Under the pieces are notes generated by a model, which saw only the letters and a list, made by a program, of their open reading frames with translations, was not told the DNA's origin and did no database searches. Shown here in pieces: positions 12,764 to 24,800 of a stretch of 64,000 bases of DNA; position 1 is the first letter of the stretch, and every line of letters begins with the position of its first letter. Origin of the DNA: Nyssa sinensis (lineage: Eukaryota > Streptophyta > Magnoliopsida > Cornales > Nyssaceae); contig CM018035.1 of assembly GCA_008638375.1 (NCBI GenBank), positions 20,277,320 through 20,341,319 of the forward strand. The letters run 5' to 3'. The position numbers were made by a program, and so were the translations under genes.

Positions 12764-14964
12764 GATAGTAGGGTTTTCTGTAAATTTGCTCTAAGTTATT
12801 TGGAGAAATCAATTGTAATAAAGTATATGAAGATAGTATTCTCAGTAGTTTTTTGGACAAAAGTTATTTTTTGGACATACAGATGTTTTGATAATAGACA
12901 TATGATTGTGGTGTTTTAGGGAGGACATTGGGGTTGTAGAGACCTGAAAAATGGGGATAATTTTTTTATTTTAATTATTTAATTATTTGTTTATTTTAGT
13001 TTTATTCAAGTTAGATTATGGGAATTATGTGAAAATAAATAAGGCATTAACAGGGACCCAATGTTGGCAGAATAAATTCTCGGCCTTATCGGCATATTGT
13101 AATTTAATATTTTATGGAATAAAATATTAAACCGATATAGCGGAAATAATTATGATGCCGAGTCTTCATAGATTAATATTTTATGAAATAAAATATTAAA
13201 ACGGAAATAAATAAAACACATATAAATATATTAGATTTTGTATATATATATATATATATATATAAGATTATATATATATATATAGAATATTATAACCAAG
13301 GAAGCTTCAAGGAAGCTGCTGGGGAAAGGAAACCGAGAGATAGAGATAGGGAAAAGGGGCGGTGCACTGTTGCTTTATATGGAAAGATGTATATACATAT
13401 ACGTTCCTAGATGAGCTAAAGAGGAAATGAAAGGAGAGAGAGAGAATGGAGAAAATCCCAGAACTCTGGTTCTTTCTAGACCCATGGCCATTATGGCAGC
13501 CACCGCTACTCTTGAAGGCTCAGCTTCGACTTCGAACCCACTGCCCAGCAAATCAGAAAGGCGAATCCGACGGTGATCTTAGCCTTCTCGCGTACCAGGT
13601 TGGCCTCCGTTGCCAACGATTCTGCTCCGTCAATCCAAGGCCAAACAGTGCACGATTGTCGCATCAGTCAATTCGGCGTTCTCGTGGATTCAGATTTTGA
13701 TGGGCTAAATTCAACTCGGTTTTGGTCGGTGAAATGAGAATTTGATGGCACGGTTGTACGGGTGTTGGGTCTCTTGTTTAAGCAGGGAGTGACGGTACAG
13801 TGGGCTGATGAGAAGACGGTGATGGTGATAGTGAGAGTTTGGTTGTCTTTGTTGGACAGGCCTTGCCATAAGAGCCTTCTTCTATTTATTTTCCATTTTG
13901 AGTTTCCTGTAATGGGACTTCTGATTTTGTAAGACTTTTTCTTTGTTGATTTTGGTTTGAAAATCATGGATGAATGGAGAATTTTGTGTGTCAAATTGTT
14001 GGGAGGATCATTGGGGTTTGATGAACAGTTGTGAGGTTGAGGTTGCGGTTTTGAGATGAGTTACTCTGTCCTGTTGTTTCAGTTGAGAACAGGGGTTGTG
14101 CAGGGGAAGACTGATTTAGCCAGTTAGAGGGGCTGCAATTGAGTGTTGCAGAACCGGAACTGTTGGAGCAGTAGTTGAGATTAGTGAGAAATTTCTTGAT
14201 CATGTTGCTTCTGGTTTCTAGTATTTAAGTGGTGGGACAAGAAGTGCAAGAATTAGCACTAATTCTCAATGTTTGCAGGGATGATTGAGAGGTCCACAAT
14301 GGCAGTGACAGAGTTGACTTCAAAGGCCAAGCAGTAGCAGCGATCTGGGTATTTCGTTTCAGTGCAATGAATTGGAGTTTTCATGTTGGACATTTGGGGC
14401 TTGCTTTGATTAGCAGGTAATTTAGAACAACAATGATCAAATTAAGGTTGGATGGTGGATAAAGATAGAAGAAAAATTGGAGGCAGCTGCGGCAAGAAGG
14501 AATTGACAGGAGCTGTACAGAGGTAGCAACAGGGAATCCTGACGAGAAAGGAAAAGGTGGTTCGATCTCCTCGACGGATACAACGAGAGAACTAAGTATT
14601 CACTGGTTGGTTTGGCTGAGTGGTGGACACAGCTTTCTAGGGTTGAGACATACCCTAGTCAAGTATGATATTTTGCTAAGTGAGGAATATAATTAAGTTA
14701 GGAATGATTGACATATTGATTGAATGAAGCATGTATTTAATTGATATTAGAAAATCACATAGGGAATACTTGCTTTGGAATAGAACCTAAAGTTGATTGA
14801 TTTGGCACTTGTGTGTTTTCCTGTTATTTTGTAGAGGTATGACTTGTTCTGTATGTTAGCATAGTATGTGATTGGCATATCTTGTTTGTGAGTTGTTAAG
14901 ACGTGGATACGTGATTTGGCTATATGTTTACGTTGTTTATGTATTGCATACATTTATGTGGAAG

Positions 14965-15150
14965 TGGTTTTTATCATTCTGAGGTTGTGGCTTTTATTAT
15001 TCCGAGGTTGTAGCTTTTGTTATCCAGAGGTTGTGGCTTTTATTATTCAGATGTTGTGATTTTTATCATCAAGATGTTGTGGTTTTTATTATTCGGATGT
15101 TGTGGATATTATTACTCAGATGTTGTGGATTTTATGATTCAGATGTTGTG
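14965..15150. repeat. ~22-bp tandem repeats, about eight units, in the solo LTR
   Basis: Units read approximately 'ttttattattcagatgttgtgg', with scattered changes. No equivalent array is obvious at the same place in the 5184-8876 copy, so it arose or was lost after the two copies split. Confidence 0.8.
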
Positions 15151-15337
15151 AGTTGAGCACGTGGTGCTGTGTATTAATCGGATGTGTTCCGTGGATGACA
15201 TTGGTACCCAGTTTCCATCGGATGTGTTCCGTAAACGGGGGATGTTACCCAGTGTCCATCGGATGTGTTCCGTGATTGAGACATGGGTGTGATATTGAGT
15301 TGCGTGGGTGAGTCACGCGTATTTTCATTACATCAGG

Positions 15338-15450
15338 GTGTGGCATAGAGTTGACATGATATGCATAGAGTTGACATGATGGCATAGAGTTGACATGATA
15401 TGCATAGAGTTGACATGATGTCATAGAGTTGACATGGATGTGGCATAGAG
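15338..15450. repeat. ~20-bp tandem repeats, five to six units, in the solo LTR
   Basis: The unit core is 'gcatagagttgacatgat', repeated with one- to three-base length variation between units. The corresponding place in the minus-strand copy (about 5960-6015) holds only a few degenerate 'catgtc...atgcc' pieces. Confidence 0.82.
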
Positions 15451-17382
15451 TTTGCGTGGGTGTGTTATGAGCATTGTCGTCACATTGCATAGACATGGGG
15501 ATTCTTGCTGTTATATTGTTTGAATGATTGGATAACTTGTGGATTACTGCTGTTACATTATTAGGATGATTGGGATAGCATGTGGATTATTCCTATTGCA
15601 TTGTTTGAGTAATCTGGAAGGCATGTGGATTATTATCATTACATTGCTAGGATGATTTAGAAAGCATGTAGAGATAAATGTACACTTGCACATGCCACAC
15701 CTTGATTTTGTTCCTTGCATTAGCATTATATTATACCAGCAGTTGAGCTGACCCATTCGTGGGATAACAGATTACAGATGACGCTCCCAGCATCTGAGAC
15801 TTGAGGAAGTCTTGCAGAGTGGAGGGGATGTAAGCTTAGAAGGATATTTGGCCCGTGCGGGCACATTTTGTGATGTAAGGGCTTAAGCCCGAAAGATATG
15901 TTGTATAATGTAATGAATATAGAATTTATGAATTTTAAATTTTAAGTGTAGATGTAGGTATGATGGATCATATAATTAGGTGATGTATATTTAAATTCTA
16001 TGAGATTGTGGCCATCGAGTGAGGATGGGATGTACTATTACTTATGTATATATATTGATGCATGTTATTAGGTGAGAAAAGGCTTAGAAAACAAAGGAGG
16101 TTCTGCCAAAATTTTATAAAACATGAATGCATGTATGCTTTGTATCTAAATTAGTGGAATTATCTTTTATTTGTTTATTAGTCTATTTATTTTCTTCCTT
16201 TATTTCGCTTTAGTCGCGTCCCCGGGATCGGTTGGAAATTCGGGGCGTGACAGGGGTTATTAAGTATAGTTCTCTTTTCTTGACTTGTGTAGTAGACTAA
16301 ATTTGTACTAAAACTGTCTTGCAGCTAGATTATTAAGTATAGTTCCCTTTTTTGACTTGTGATGATTTGAATATTCAATTTCATTGTCTTCTTATGATCA
16401 CAGAACATATGAACTTAGCTCCATTACATCTCTATTCCATTCCATTACAGAGCATAATTATGGTCTTATAAGCTAATACTAAACTATGTTGCACCCTTAA
16501 AGGAGACATGTAGGACAAGTCCATTCCATCTTTTGTCACTGAACTTTGTAATACATTACATAAAAACATTTTTTTCTAAAAAAAAAAAAACAAGTCAAAG
16601 CTTAATTTCATTCCATTACAGAGCACCTTACATCCATATCCAGTGCATGCTAGATCATTACATTATATGCTATTGGGATTTTCACAAAAAACCAACTTCA
16701 TTCTACATCTATACCCATCCACTACTCAAGATACAATCCTCTCTCTTGTTGGATTTACCCTTATATGTTAAACAAAACCAAATTAGTAAACAAATAGTCA
16801 ATTATCACTATTGTCCACAATATTTTCTCTCTACCTCTACTTAGTGCCAATTGTTTATCCTGCCTTGTTAATTTCCTTAGCAAATCAGGGATTACTCGGT
16901 GGGATCGATTACACATTGGTGGATCGTACTAATTGAAGAACCCACAAGAACCATGTTGCTGTAAGAAAATAGTATATAGTTAGTTCATACTCCATTTTTC
17001 TTTCAACTTAATAATCCATCACTCACAAATACCATATAACCAAAATATGTAAAACTCAGCTCATACTCCATATTTCTCATAATCAAGAAAATGTCTTCCT
17101 AGATTTGCATCAATCCATGAAGTCTTTAAACGAGAATTTTTTCCATAATGGCAAACCCTAAAATCCATCACTGCACAATCAACCACAAACACACAAAAAA
17201 AAAAAAAAAGTAACTACAATATCAAAAGAAAAACACCAATAAATATAATACTTATGAAGATTACCTATTTGATTTTCTCTTTCCCTTTCGTTCTCTCTCT
17301 TTCTCTATCTTTCCCTTTACTTCTCTTTTCGTCAATAGCTCTGTTACAAAGCATAAGACGTATTATACACAACTATAAGAGG

Positions 17383-17600
17383 CTTGGCTTCTGATTTAGG
17401 AGGGAAGGGATTGTGAATTTATAACAATATCCTTAACTCTAGCATGTGCAACGCTCGTGACAGGTTTCCATCCATTTCAAACGATAGGGACCAAATTGGA
17501 ATGGGTCTACAAATATGAGGTTGCAATTGAGAAAATTAAAAATATAAGGACTAAAGTGAAATTTGGGTTAAAGTTCTAGGGTGAAAAGTGTAATTTACCC
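17383..17600 (-). repeat. Right terminal inverted repeat of the MULE
   Basis: About 218 bp, the inverse partner of 9261-9491, ending '...aagtgtaatttaccc' directly before the TSD. Confidence 0.9.
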
Positions 17601-17609
17601 TTCAATTTA
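17601..17609. repeat. Right 9-bp target-site duplication of the MULE
   Basis: TTCAATTTA, identical to 9252-9260. Confidence 0.93.
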
Positions 17610-17703
17610 TATAAAATTGTTACATTGTACAGTTTCATTGAGACGAGATTTTACAATATTAGAGTGGTTTTTCTCTCTCTCAAAATTTCATAGTCAATAT
17701 GGA

Positions 17704-17920
17704 CAGTGGTGGATTTAGACCATTAATCTAGGGGGAAAAATAATAAAAAAGTTTAAAAGGGTTTGTTATAAAAAAAATTGGGGGGGGGGATTCCTTTTTT
17801 TTTTTTTCTCTAAATTCTATAGAAACTAAAAGGGTAAAATCAAATTTATAAAATTTAGGAGGGGAGGGGCCATGGCCCCCACTAGCCCCCTCCTCCCCCC
17901 CCCCCCCTCATCCGCCTCTG
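17704..17920. mobile_element. Small hAT-type MITE
   Basis: The left end is CAGTGGTGGATTTAG; the inverse of the right end is CAGAGGCGGATGAG. It is flanked by 8-bp direct repeats AATATGGA (17696-17703) and AGTATGGA (17921-17928), 7/8 identical, the hAT TSD size. The 217-bp body has long G and C homopolymers (near 17786 and 17892) and no coding sequence. Confidence 0.8.
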
Positions 17921-17928
17921 AGTATGGA

Positions 17929-18841
17929 TTTTATTTGATAGATTTTGATGTTTGGAATTTAAATATATAAACTTTATTAAAAATGGATTTATAAATTACT
18001 AGTTATTGAATTTTAAAATTTTGTAAAAAAATTTTGGAATTGTTCCAGATTTCATGGGATTTCATTTGAAGGGTATTTTCAGCACTAAATAATTTTGTTG
18101 CTTTTCATGTACTGTTGACCGAACGACCCAAGATTTTTTATGTACTATGATAGGAGGTGATGGTTTTAAAAAGAATGTCAAACTCAAATAAAGTTTCTAT
18201 GAATTGAAATAAAAATAATTAATTAATTACTTTAATAGAGAAGTTGATCTCATGTGATTTAGAATTCTTGAATTTCCATTTTTATGACTTTTTGTTTTAT
18301 TAAAAGCAAATTGTTTAGAATTCTTAAATTTCCTTATGAATCTCTTGGATTTTTTTTTTTAATATAATTCTATTTTTGAATGTATCCACTACTTTATATT
18401 ATTAAATTTCATTTTTCCCTATTAATTGCTTTCTTCTTTTAAAATTATTTTTTTAAAGAGTCTTATTACCAATTTTTCTATTTTCTTTTATTTATAATTA
18501 TTGAATTATTATGTTATATGACTCTTTTATTTTTTAAAATTATTTTTTTTGGAATCATACGGATATTCATATCCAGATTTTATGTCTACGTATCTTGAAG
18601 GATATCTATGTTGGTCCTGATATTTTTGCCTTTATGTCTTTTTGTTTTTTGTGTGTTTCATGTATTTTGGATCACATATATAATATTATCTTGTAATTAT
18701 TTCAGCAACTTTGGTTAATTTAGATTTTTGTTGTATTATGATTGGAGCTAGTGATATTAAGAAGAATTTCTAACTCAAATAAAGTTTTTATGAATTGAAA
18801 TTTAAAAAAAAAAATTAAATTAATTGCTTTAACAAGGAAGG
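17929..18841. other. AT-rich intergenic DNA with a ~120-bp direct repeat
   Basis: 18120-18245 and 18720-18841 are diverged direct copies sharing 'ctcaaataaagtttctatgaattgaaat' (one base differs in places) and a following 'ttaattactttaa/ttaattgctttaa' block, about 600 bp apart. They could mark an old insertion or duplication. The second copy is cut by the LINE tail. No gene is seen. Confidence 0.5.
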
Positions 18842-19055
18842 TTTTTTTTTTTTTTGGTAATTAGGCTTTTATTAGGGCATAAGGCCAAAGACAAAACAAG
18901 CAAAGGAGCTAGCTACAAGGGCAGCTCCAGGAGAAAACAGCAAGAGAACCACAAGAAGAGCAAGGCAGAGACAATAACATTAGAAAAAATTTACTAGAGA
19001 TATTCTAGTGCATGCAAGCTTCCTAATTAGGGTAAGTATTGGATACTTTTTTCCA

Positions 19056-19060
19056 AGAGG
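19056..19060. repeat. Left 5-bp TSD of the family-X solo LTR copy 1
   Basis: AGAGG, repeated at 21443-21447. Confidence 0.85.
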
Positions 19061-21442
19061 TGTTAGGAAAAGTGGGTTTCTGAGCATAATAATTAGCTAT
19101 CTTTGAGTTAAAATTAAAGTGGGTCCCACACATTAATTTTGATGGATCCATATGAAAATGTGTTATCCTTCATAGGGAGATTAAGATCATGTATTACGTT
19201 GCTCAAAACCATTAAGGAGTGAATGAGAAATTTTCTCCAAACATCACTACTTAGAAATAGTAACAAAAACTTGAAACTTGTAAAAAGCTTGTGTCCCACA
19301 TAGGATGGGTACAGAGCTTTTAAAAAGTATATATACAATTACCTTTAAAGGAAGGTTTGGGCCCTAAGGGACACCCAAGTTTTTTAGAAGGGGGAAGACC
19401 TAGCACATGCTTGGTTCACCACACATGTGCACTCATCGCCCCCTGGTATCGATCCGGGTTTGGTTGGGTTTAGGCCTTGGCCCACTATGTATATATTTTT
19501 TTGGAAAAAATTCATTTAAATAATTTTTCAAAAAATACTGTCGTTTCTGTTACTGTTAGAAAACAATCCAAAACGCTGACGTTAGGTTACCAGGATAATT
19601 TAAATCCAACGCTGTCGTTTTGCATTTGGTTAATGACGTCATTTTGTGATTAAACCTTTGCTTTAAATTTTGACTGAATCGTCTTCTTCCCTGCGGCTAA
19701 CTACATTCATACATTGAATTCATTACATTTTCTGTGCGTTCATACATCCAGTTTGAGAGAGTTCTGAAACATAAGTCTGTTTCACTGTACATAAAGTTTG
19801 CAGTGCTTTTTTTCTATGTGAGACCACTTCATCCTGGGAGACAAACGTCCATTCAAATCGTAAGCACCAAGTACGAGGGTGTAATCTCTCTTAAGGAAAT
19901 AACGTCAAATGCTAGACTTGGTCTGTTCCATCTTTCTAATTCAGAAACCTATAAGTTTCTTCCATTTCTGTTTTCCTTTTGGTGAATTCTAGATACTGTT
20001 TCTAAATAGTAATCTATTTATGGTTTTTAATTCTAGAACCATAGCTCAGTTTTAAAACCTTATAATAGAATTAGTTTCTGGAAGGGGGAGGACCTAGCAC
20101 ATGCTTGGTTACCACACATGCGCACTCTCCTACTGCCAGACATCGGGCTGGGTTGGGTTGGGTTTGGGTCTTGGCCCACTATGTATATATCTTCTTAGGA
20201 AAAATCCATTTAAATGATTTTTCAAAAAACAATGTCGATTCTGTTACTGTTAGAAATAGTCCAAAACGTTGTCATTTAGTTACCAAGATAATTTAAATCC
20301 AACACTATCGTTTTGCATTTGGTTAACGAAGTCGTTTTGTGATTAATCCTTTGGTTTGAATTTTGACTGAATCGTTTTCTTCCTTGCGGCTGACTACATT
20401 CATACATTGAATTCATTACATTTTTTATGCATTCATACACTTAGTTTGAGAGAGTTATGAAACATAAGTCTAGTTTATTGTACATAGAGTTTGCAATGCC
20501 TCTTCTCTGTGTGAAACCACTTCATCCTAGGAGACAAACGTCCATTCAAATCGTAAGCACCAAGTACGAGAGCATAATCTGTCTTAAGGAAATAACATCA
20601 AACGCTAGAGTTGGTTTATTCATCTTTCTGATTCAGAAACCTATAAGTTTCTTCCATTTCTATTTTCCTTTTGGTGAATTCTATATATTGTTTCTAAACA
20701 GTAATCTGTATACAGTTTAGGCCTTGGCCCACTATGTATATATCTTTTTGGAAAAAACTCATTTAAATAATTTTCCAAAAAACACTGCTAATTCTGTTAC
20801 AGTTAGAAACAGTCTAAAACGTTGGCGTTTGATTACCAAGATAATTTAAATCCAACGTTATCGTTTTACGTTTGGTTAACGATGTCGTTTTGCGATTAAA
20901 CCTTTGGTTTGAATTGTGACTGAATCGTCTTATTCCCTGCAACTGACTACATTCATACATTGAGTTCATTACATTTTCTATGCGTTCATACATCCAGTTT
21001 GAGAGAGTTCTAAATAGAGTCTGCAATGCTTCTTCTCTGTGTGAGACCACTTCATCTTAGGAGACAAACATCCATTCAAATCGTAAGCACCAAGTACGAG
21101 GGCATAATCTGTCTTAAGGAAATAGCGTCAAACGCTAGACTTGGTCTATTCCATCTTTCTAATTTAGAAACCTATAAGTTTCTTCCATTTCTATTTTCCT
21201 TTTGGTGAATTTTGTATACTATTTCTAAACAGTAATCTAGTTCTGATTTTTAATTCTGAACCATAGCTTAATTTTAAAACCTTAAAACAGAATTAGTTTA
21301 TGTTCTCTATAAATTCAAGTTCAGTATTTACAGAATATAGAAAATAGATTTTGTATTTACAGAATATAGAAAAACAAGTTCTGTATTTTTTCAAATTATT
21401 CTACTGCTAAAACAAAATGGATTTAATAAATACTGATTAACA
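19061..21442 (+). mobile_element. Solo LTR of an unassigned family ('X'), copy 1
   Basis: The unit starts TGTTAGGAAAAGTGGG and ends GATTAACA, with TSD AGAGG on both sides. It contains the wording 'gtgtcccacatagg' upstream of a TATA-like stretch, common in plant copia LTRs, but no coding sequence, so the superfamily is unproven. A second copy of the family occupies 34449-48640 minus its insertions. The 2.4-kb length is inflated by a threefold tandem repeat (19387-21300). The ends fall inside the LINE, so X inserted after the LINE. Confidence 0.85.
19387..21300 (+). repeat. Tandem triplication inside solo LTR X copy 1
   Basis: Unit 1 is 19387-20080 (694 bp), unit 2 about 20081-20715, and unit 3 about 20716-21300, which lacks the first ~95 bp. 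Each carries the TATA-like 'ggcccactatgtatatat' (19479, 20173, 20726), the block 'gttagaaa...gtccaaaacg', and the block 'ggagacaaacgtccattcaa'. The same part is single in copy 2 (about 46713-48420). The similar small ORFs in the three units are a by-product of the repeat. Confidence 0.87.
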
Positions 21443-21519
21443 AGAGGAAACATTCATTCTAACAACAGCTTCAACGTCTGAGATAACAGCAGTCCCAATA
21501 GAAGTAACAATTCTCCACA

Positions 21520-21524
21520 GTTTA
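21520..21524. repeat. Left 5-bp TSD of copia element 1
   Basis: GTTTA, identical to 26268-26272. Confidence 0.92.
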
Positions 21525-21748
21525 TGTTAAGATTTGTTGAGATTTGATTAACGTTATTTTTGGAGATAATCCTTACTGCACATATTTAGGAATTTGTAAT
21601 CCCTTCATTCAAGGGAATTAGTTAAGATTTTATTTTGTTTCCTTGCTCTTCAGATCATGATTTGATCTTGTATATGTGTATATATTGTAGCCTTTTGACA
21701 CAGAAACAAAATAACAAAAGCACAGCTTTCTTAATTCTTATTTTGGCA
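21525..21748 (+). repeat. 5' LTR of copia 1
   Basis: It starts TGTTAAGATTTGTTGAG and ends TTATTTTGGCA. 'tgtatatgtgtatatattg' near 21669 is the likely TATA region, and 'aacaaaataacaaaagc' lies near the end. Confidence 0.95.
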
Positions 21749-21760
21749 TGGTATCAGAGC
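21749..21760 (+). other. Primer-binding site of copia 1
   Basis: TGGTATCAGAGC immediately follows the 5' LTR. It is complementary to the 3' end of plant initiator methionine tRNA, the usual copia primer. Confidence 0.93.
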
Positions 21761-21805
21761 AATGATCCTATTGCTACTGTAAATTTCCGCATACTCTGAC
21801 TAAAC

Positions 21806-24800
21806 ATGTCTACACCTACGATTAGTCCAGCTGATCCTCTGTTTCTTCACCCTTCTGATCATCCCGGCATGATCCTTGTTCCAAAAGTCTTAGATGGAAC
21901 AAATTATGCCATGTGGAAACGATCGATGCTGATCAGCCTTAGTGCCAAAAACAAATTGGGATTCATCAAAAGAACCGTTACCACTCCAAAAGAAAAGGAT
22001 CCCAAATACTCTTTATAGCAGCGTTGCAATGATATGGTACTCTCTTGGATCTTCAATTCTCTAAGTCAGGACCTTACAAACAATGTTCTCTATGCTGAAA
22101 CTCCCTCAGAAATTTGGACAGATCTTCAAGAACAATTCTTTCAAGGTGATTTTTCTCATCATTATCAAACTCAATGATCCATTGTTGAACTGAAACAAAA
22201 TCAAGAATCCATTTTTTCTTACTATACAAAGATGAAAATGTTGTGGAATGAGCTAACCACTTGCAGCCCCTCAATCACATACACATGTGGAGGACAAAAA
22301 GATCTAAAAGAAAAGGAAGAAAGAATTCGGCTTGGTCAATTTTCTTATGGGACTCAATGAGACATACTCTGTTGTACGAGGACAGATTATGCTTATGCAT
22401 CCTTTACCAACGGTCAAAAAGGCATATTCATTTTTGTGTGAAGAAGAAAAGCAGCGAGGCCTCACTGAAACAAAGAGTAATGATCTTATTCATGCCAAGA
22501 GTATCAATACTTATGAAAACTCCAAGGAGTCATAACCTGTGGCTTCAAGACAACAAAAACAGTGGTCATCCTCTCATTCCAAGCCTCAAGGAAACCGAAA
22601 ACCTCTTCATCGCTCTTATTGTGATGGCACTACTCACACTGTGGATCAATGTTACTTCCTCAACGGGTTCCCAGTTGTCTACAAACTTCATGGCAAAGAA
22701 GTTCAGCCACCGAATCGAAGTAGAAAAATCGCTGCTCACCAAACCAGTGCAGAAATAATTTCAAACTCATACAAGCACTCCATCGAACCTACTCCTCAAT
22801 TCACCTCTGAGGAACTTGCTCAAATCAAAGCCTTTTTTAATGGTAAACAATCTGCCCGAGCAAACTATACAGTTATTTCTGTCCCTTTCTATTCTTTCTT
22901 TACTGCACAAAAGATAACCTTGAGACACTGGATCATTGACAGTGGTGCCACTAATCACATAGCCATATCAGTTTCAATCACCTCTCCTCTCTTTTCTCAC
23001 GTAACCTTGCCCAATAGTGCTTGCTCTGCCATAACTGGCATAGGTTCTACCTAACTTTCAGAACACATGCATGTTAAAGACATACTATGTGCTCCATCTT
23101 TCCATGTGAATTTACTGTCAGTTAGTCAACTCACAGCTACCTTAAGTTGTTCTATTCACTTCTTTCCTATTTTTTGTGTATTGCAGGACCTAACTTCGAA
23201 GAAGATGATTGGTTTGGGGAAGCAACTTAATGGCTTGTACTACTTTGTGCCATCAATAAAATCTGCATCACCTACCAAACCGATCACTTATCATGTGGAT
23301 TCCACTACAAAAATTCCATGGCACCAGCGGTTAGGACACCCCTCCAAGGCACCTTCACAGTTTTTGAGTTAGGTTATTCCTTCATTTGTATTTAATTCTT
23401 AACATTCGTGTGAAACTTGCCATTTGGCTAAACAAACATGGCTACATTTTCCTTCTAGTACTATTCAAACTTTACATTCTTTTAATCTTATTCACTGTGA
23501 TATTTGGGGACCCTGGGCACATTATTTTTTAACCATTGTCGACGACTATACTAGATTCACATGGATATTCCTAATGAAATTCAAATCCAAACACAAGGGT
23601 TACTAAAAACCTTCATCTCTTTTGTCAATACTTAGTTTAATTGCCAAGTTAAATGTCTTCGAAGTGATAATGGCTCAGAATTCATATCCATGAAATCATA
23701 TTTTTCCAATCTTGGCATATTATTTCAAAGCTCTTGTTCATTTGCCCCTCAACAAAATGGTGTAATTGAACGAAAGCATCAACATCTCTTAAACATTGGC
23801 AGGGCCTTAAGAATTGATGCTAATCTTCCATTGTAATTTTGGGGGGAGAGTTTGCTTACCGCCACCTACCTTATCAATCATCTTCCCACCCTTGTGTTGC
23901 AACACAAATCTCCCTATGAAATGTTGTATAACAAGCCACCCATTTACTCTAATTTGTGAGTTTTTAGATGTCTTTGTTATGCAACAAATCTGCACCCCAC
24001 TTACAAATTTGACTCTTGCGCTAGGAAATGCATCTTTGTTGGCTATCCCATTAGTCAAAAAGCTTACCGCTTATATGATCTCAAAACTCACCAATTTTTC
24101 TCAAGCCGAGATGTCATCTTTCATGAGGAAATTTTTCCTTTTCATACCACAGAACACTCACCAGCTACAAAAATTTCCTAACCTGAGATAACCGAATACT
24201 TCATTGAGTCACCTTCTCTTACAAATTCCCTTAATTCCTCATTACCTGAGACCACTTCTACAAAAAATTTCTCCTCTCCTGTCTCATCCCCAGCACCTCC
24301 TCTTTGTAGAAGTGGGCACACCAAAAAACCATCTGTTCTTCTTCAAGATTTTCATTGTGGACTAGGTGAGTACAATGCCATCAAATGCAATCTCCAACCA
24401 GGAATCTTCAATCAAGTCAAGTACTCGGTATCCTTTAAGTAACTACATTTCATATGATTATTTATCTTCTATTCATAAACACTTTGTCAATGCTATTTCA
24501 AGTGTTCTCGAACCAACCTCATATGCACAGGCTGTATTAGATCCAAAATGGCAAGAGGCTATGCAACGTGAACTTGATGCACTTACTACTCAAAAGACAT
24601 GGTCTTTGGTTCCTTTGCCTCCTGGTCATCGCCTCATTGGCAATAAATGGTTATATCGTATCCAATACAATTCTAATGTCACAATTGAACGTTACAAATC
24701 ACGGTTAGTTGCCAAAGGATTTTCTCAACAAGAAGGCTTGGATTACACTGAAACATTTGCACCTGTTACCAAATTAACAATTGTTCGATATCTTCTTGCT

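Larger units (their letters stand above)
12935..16252 (+). mobile_element. Solo LTR, Ty3/gypsy Tekay-like family, inside the MULE
   Basis: The unit starts TGTAGAGACCTG and ends CGGGGCGTGACA, with a perfect 5-bp TSD GGGGT (12930-12934 and 16253-16257). The 3.3-kb length, the TG...CA ends and the absence of coding sequence or a second LTR identify a solo LTR. Its reverse complement matches 5184-8876 along most of its length, and its ends resemble those of the LTR at 59322-62748. Three tandem-repeat fields lie in its second half (14965-15150, 15165-15290, 15338-15450). ORFs within it are chance. Confidence 0.92.
9261..17600 (+). mobile_element. Complete Mutator-like element (MULE), 8.3 kb, with nested solo LTR
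   Basis: Terminal inverted repeats occupy 9261-9491 and 17383-17600. The left end reads AGGTAAATTACACTTTCCACC and the inverse of the right end reads GGGTAAATTACACTTTTCACC; similarity continues for about 220 bp, to the 'aatcag(g/a)agccaag' block. Perfect 9-bp TSDs flank the element. It holds a dead MURA-type transposase gene (9893-12763) and, inserted downstream of it, a 3.3-kb gypsy solo LTR (12935-16252) with its own TSD. Without that insertion the MULE would be about 5.0 kb. Spaces 9492-9892, 12764-12934 and 16253-17382 belong to the MULE body, and I see no gene in them. Confidence 0.93.

Noticed and set aside
19734..21208. Three similar small ORFs sharing QTSIQIVSTKYE
   Set aside because: They are copies within the tandem triplication of an LTR, and the matching part of the second family-X copy (near 48200) does not keep the frame.
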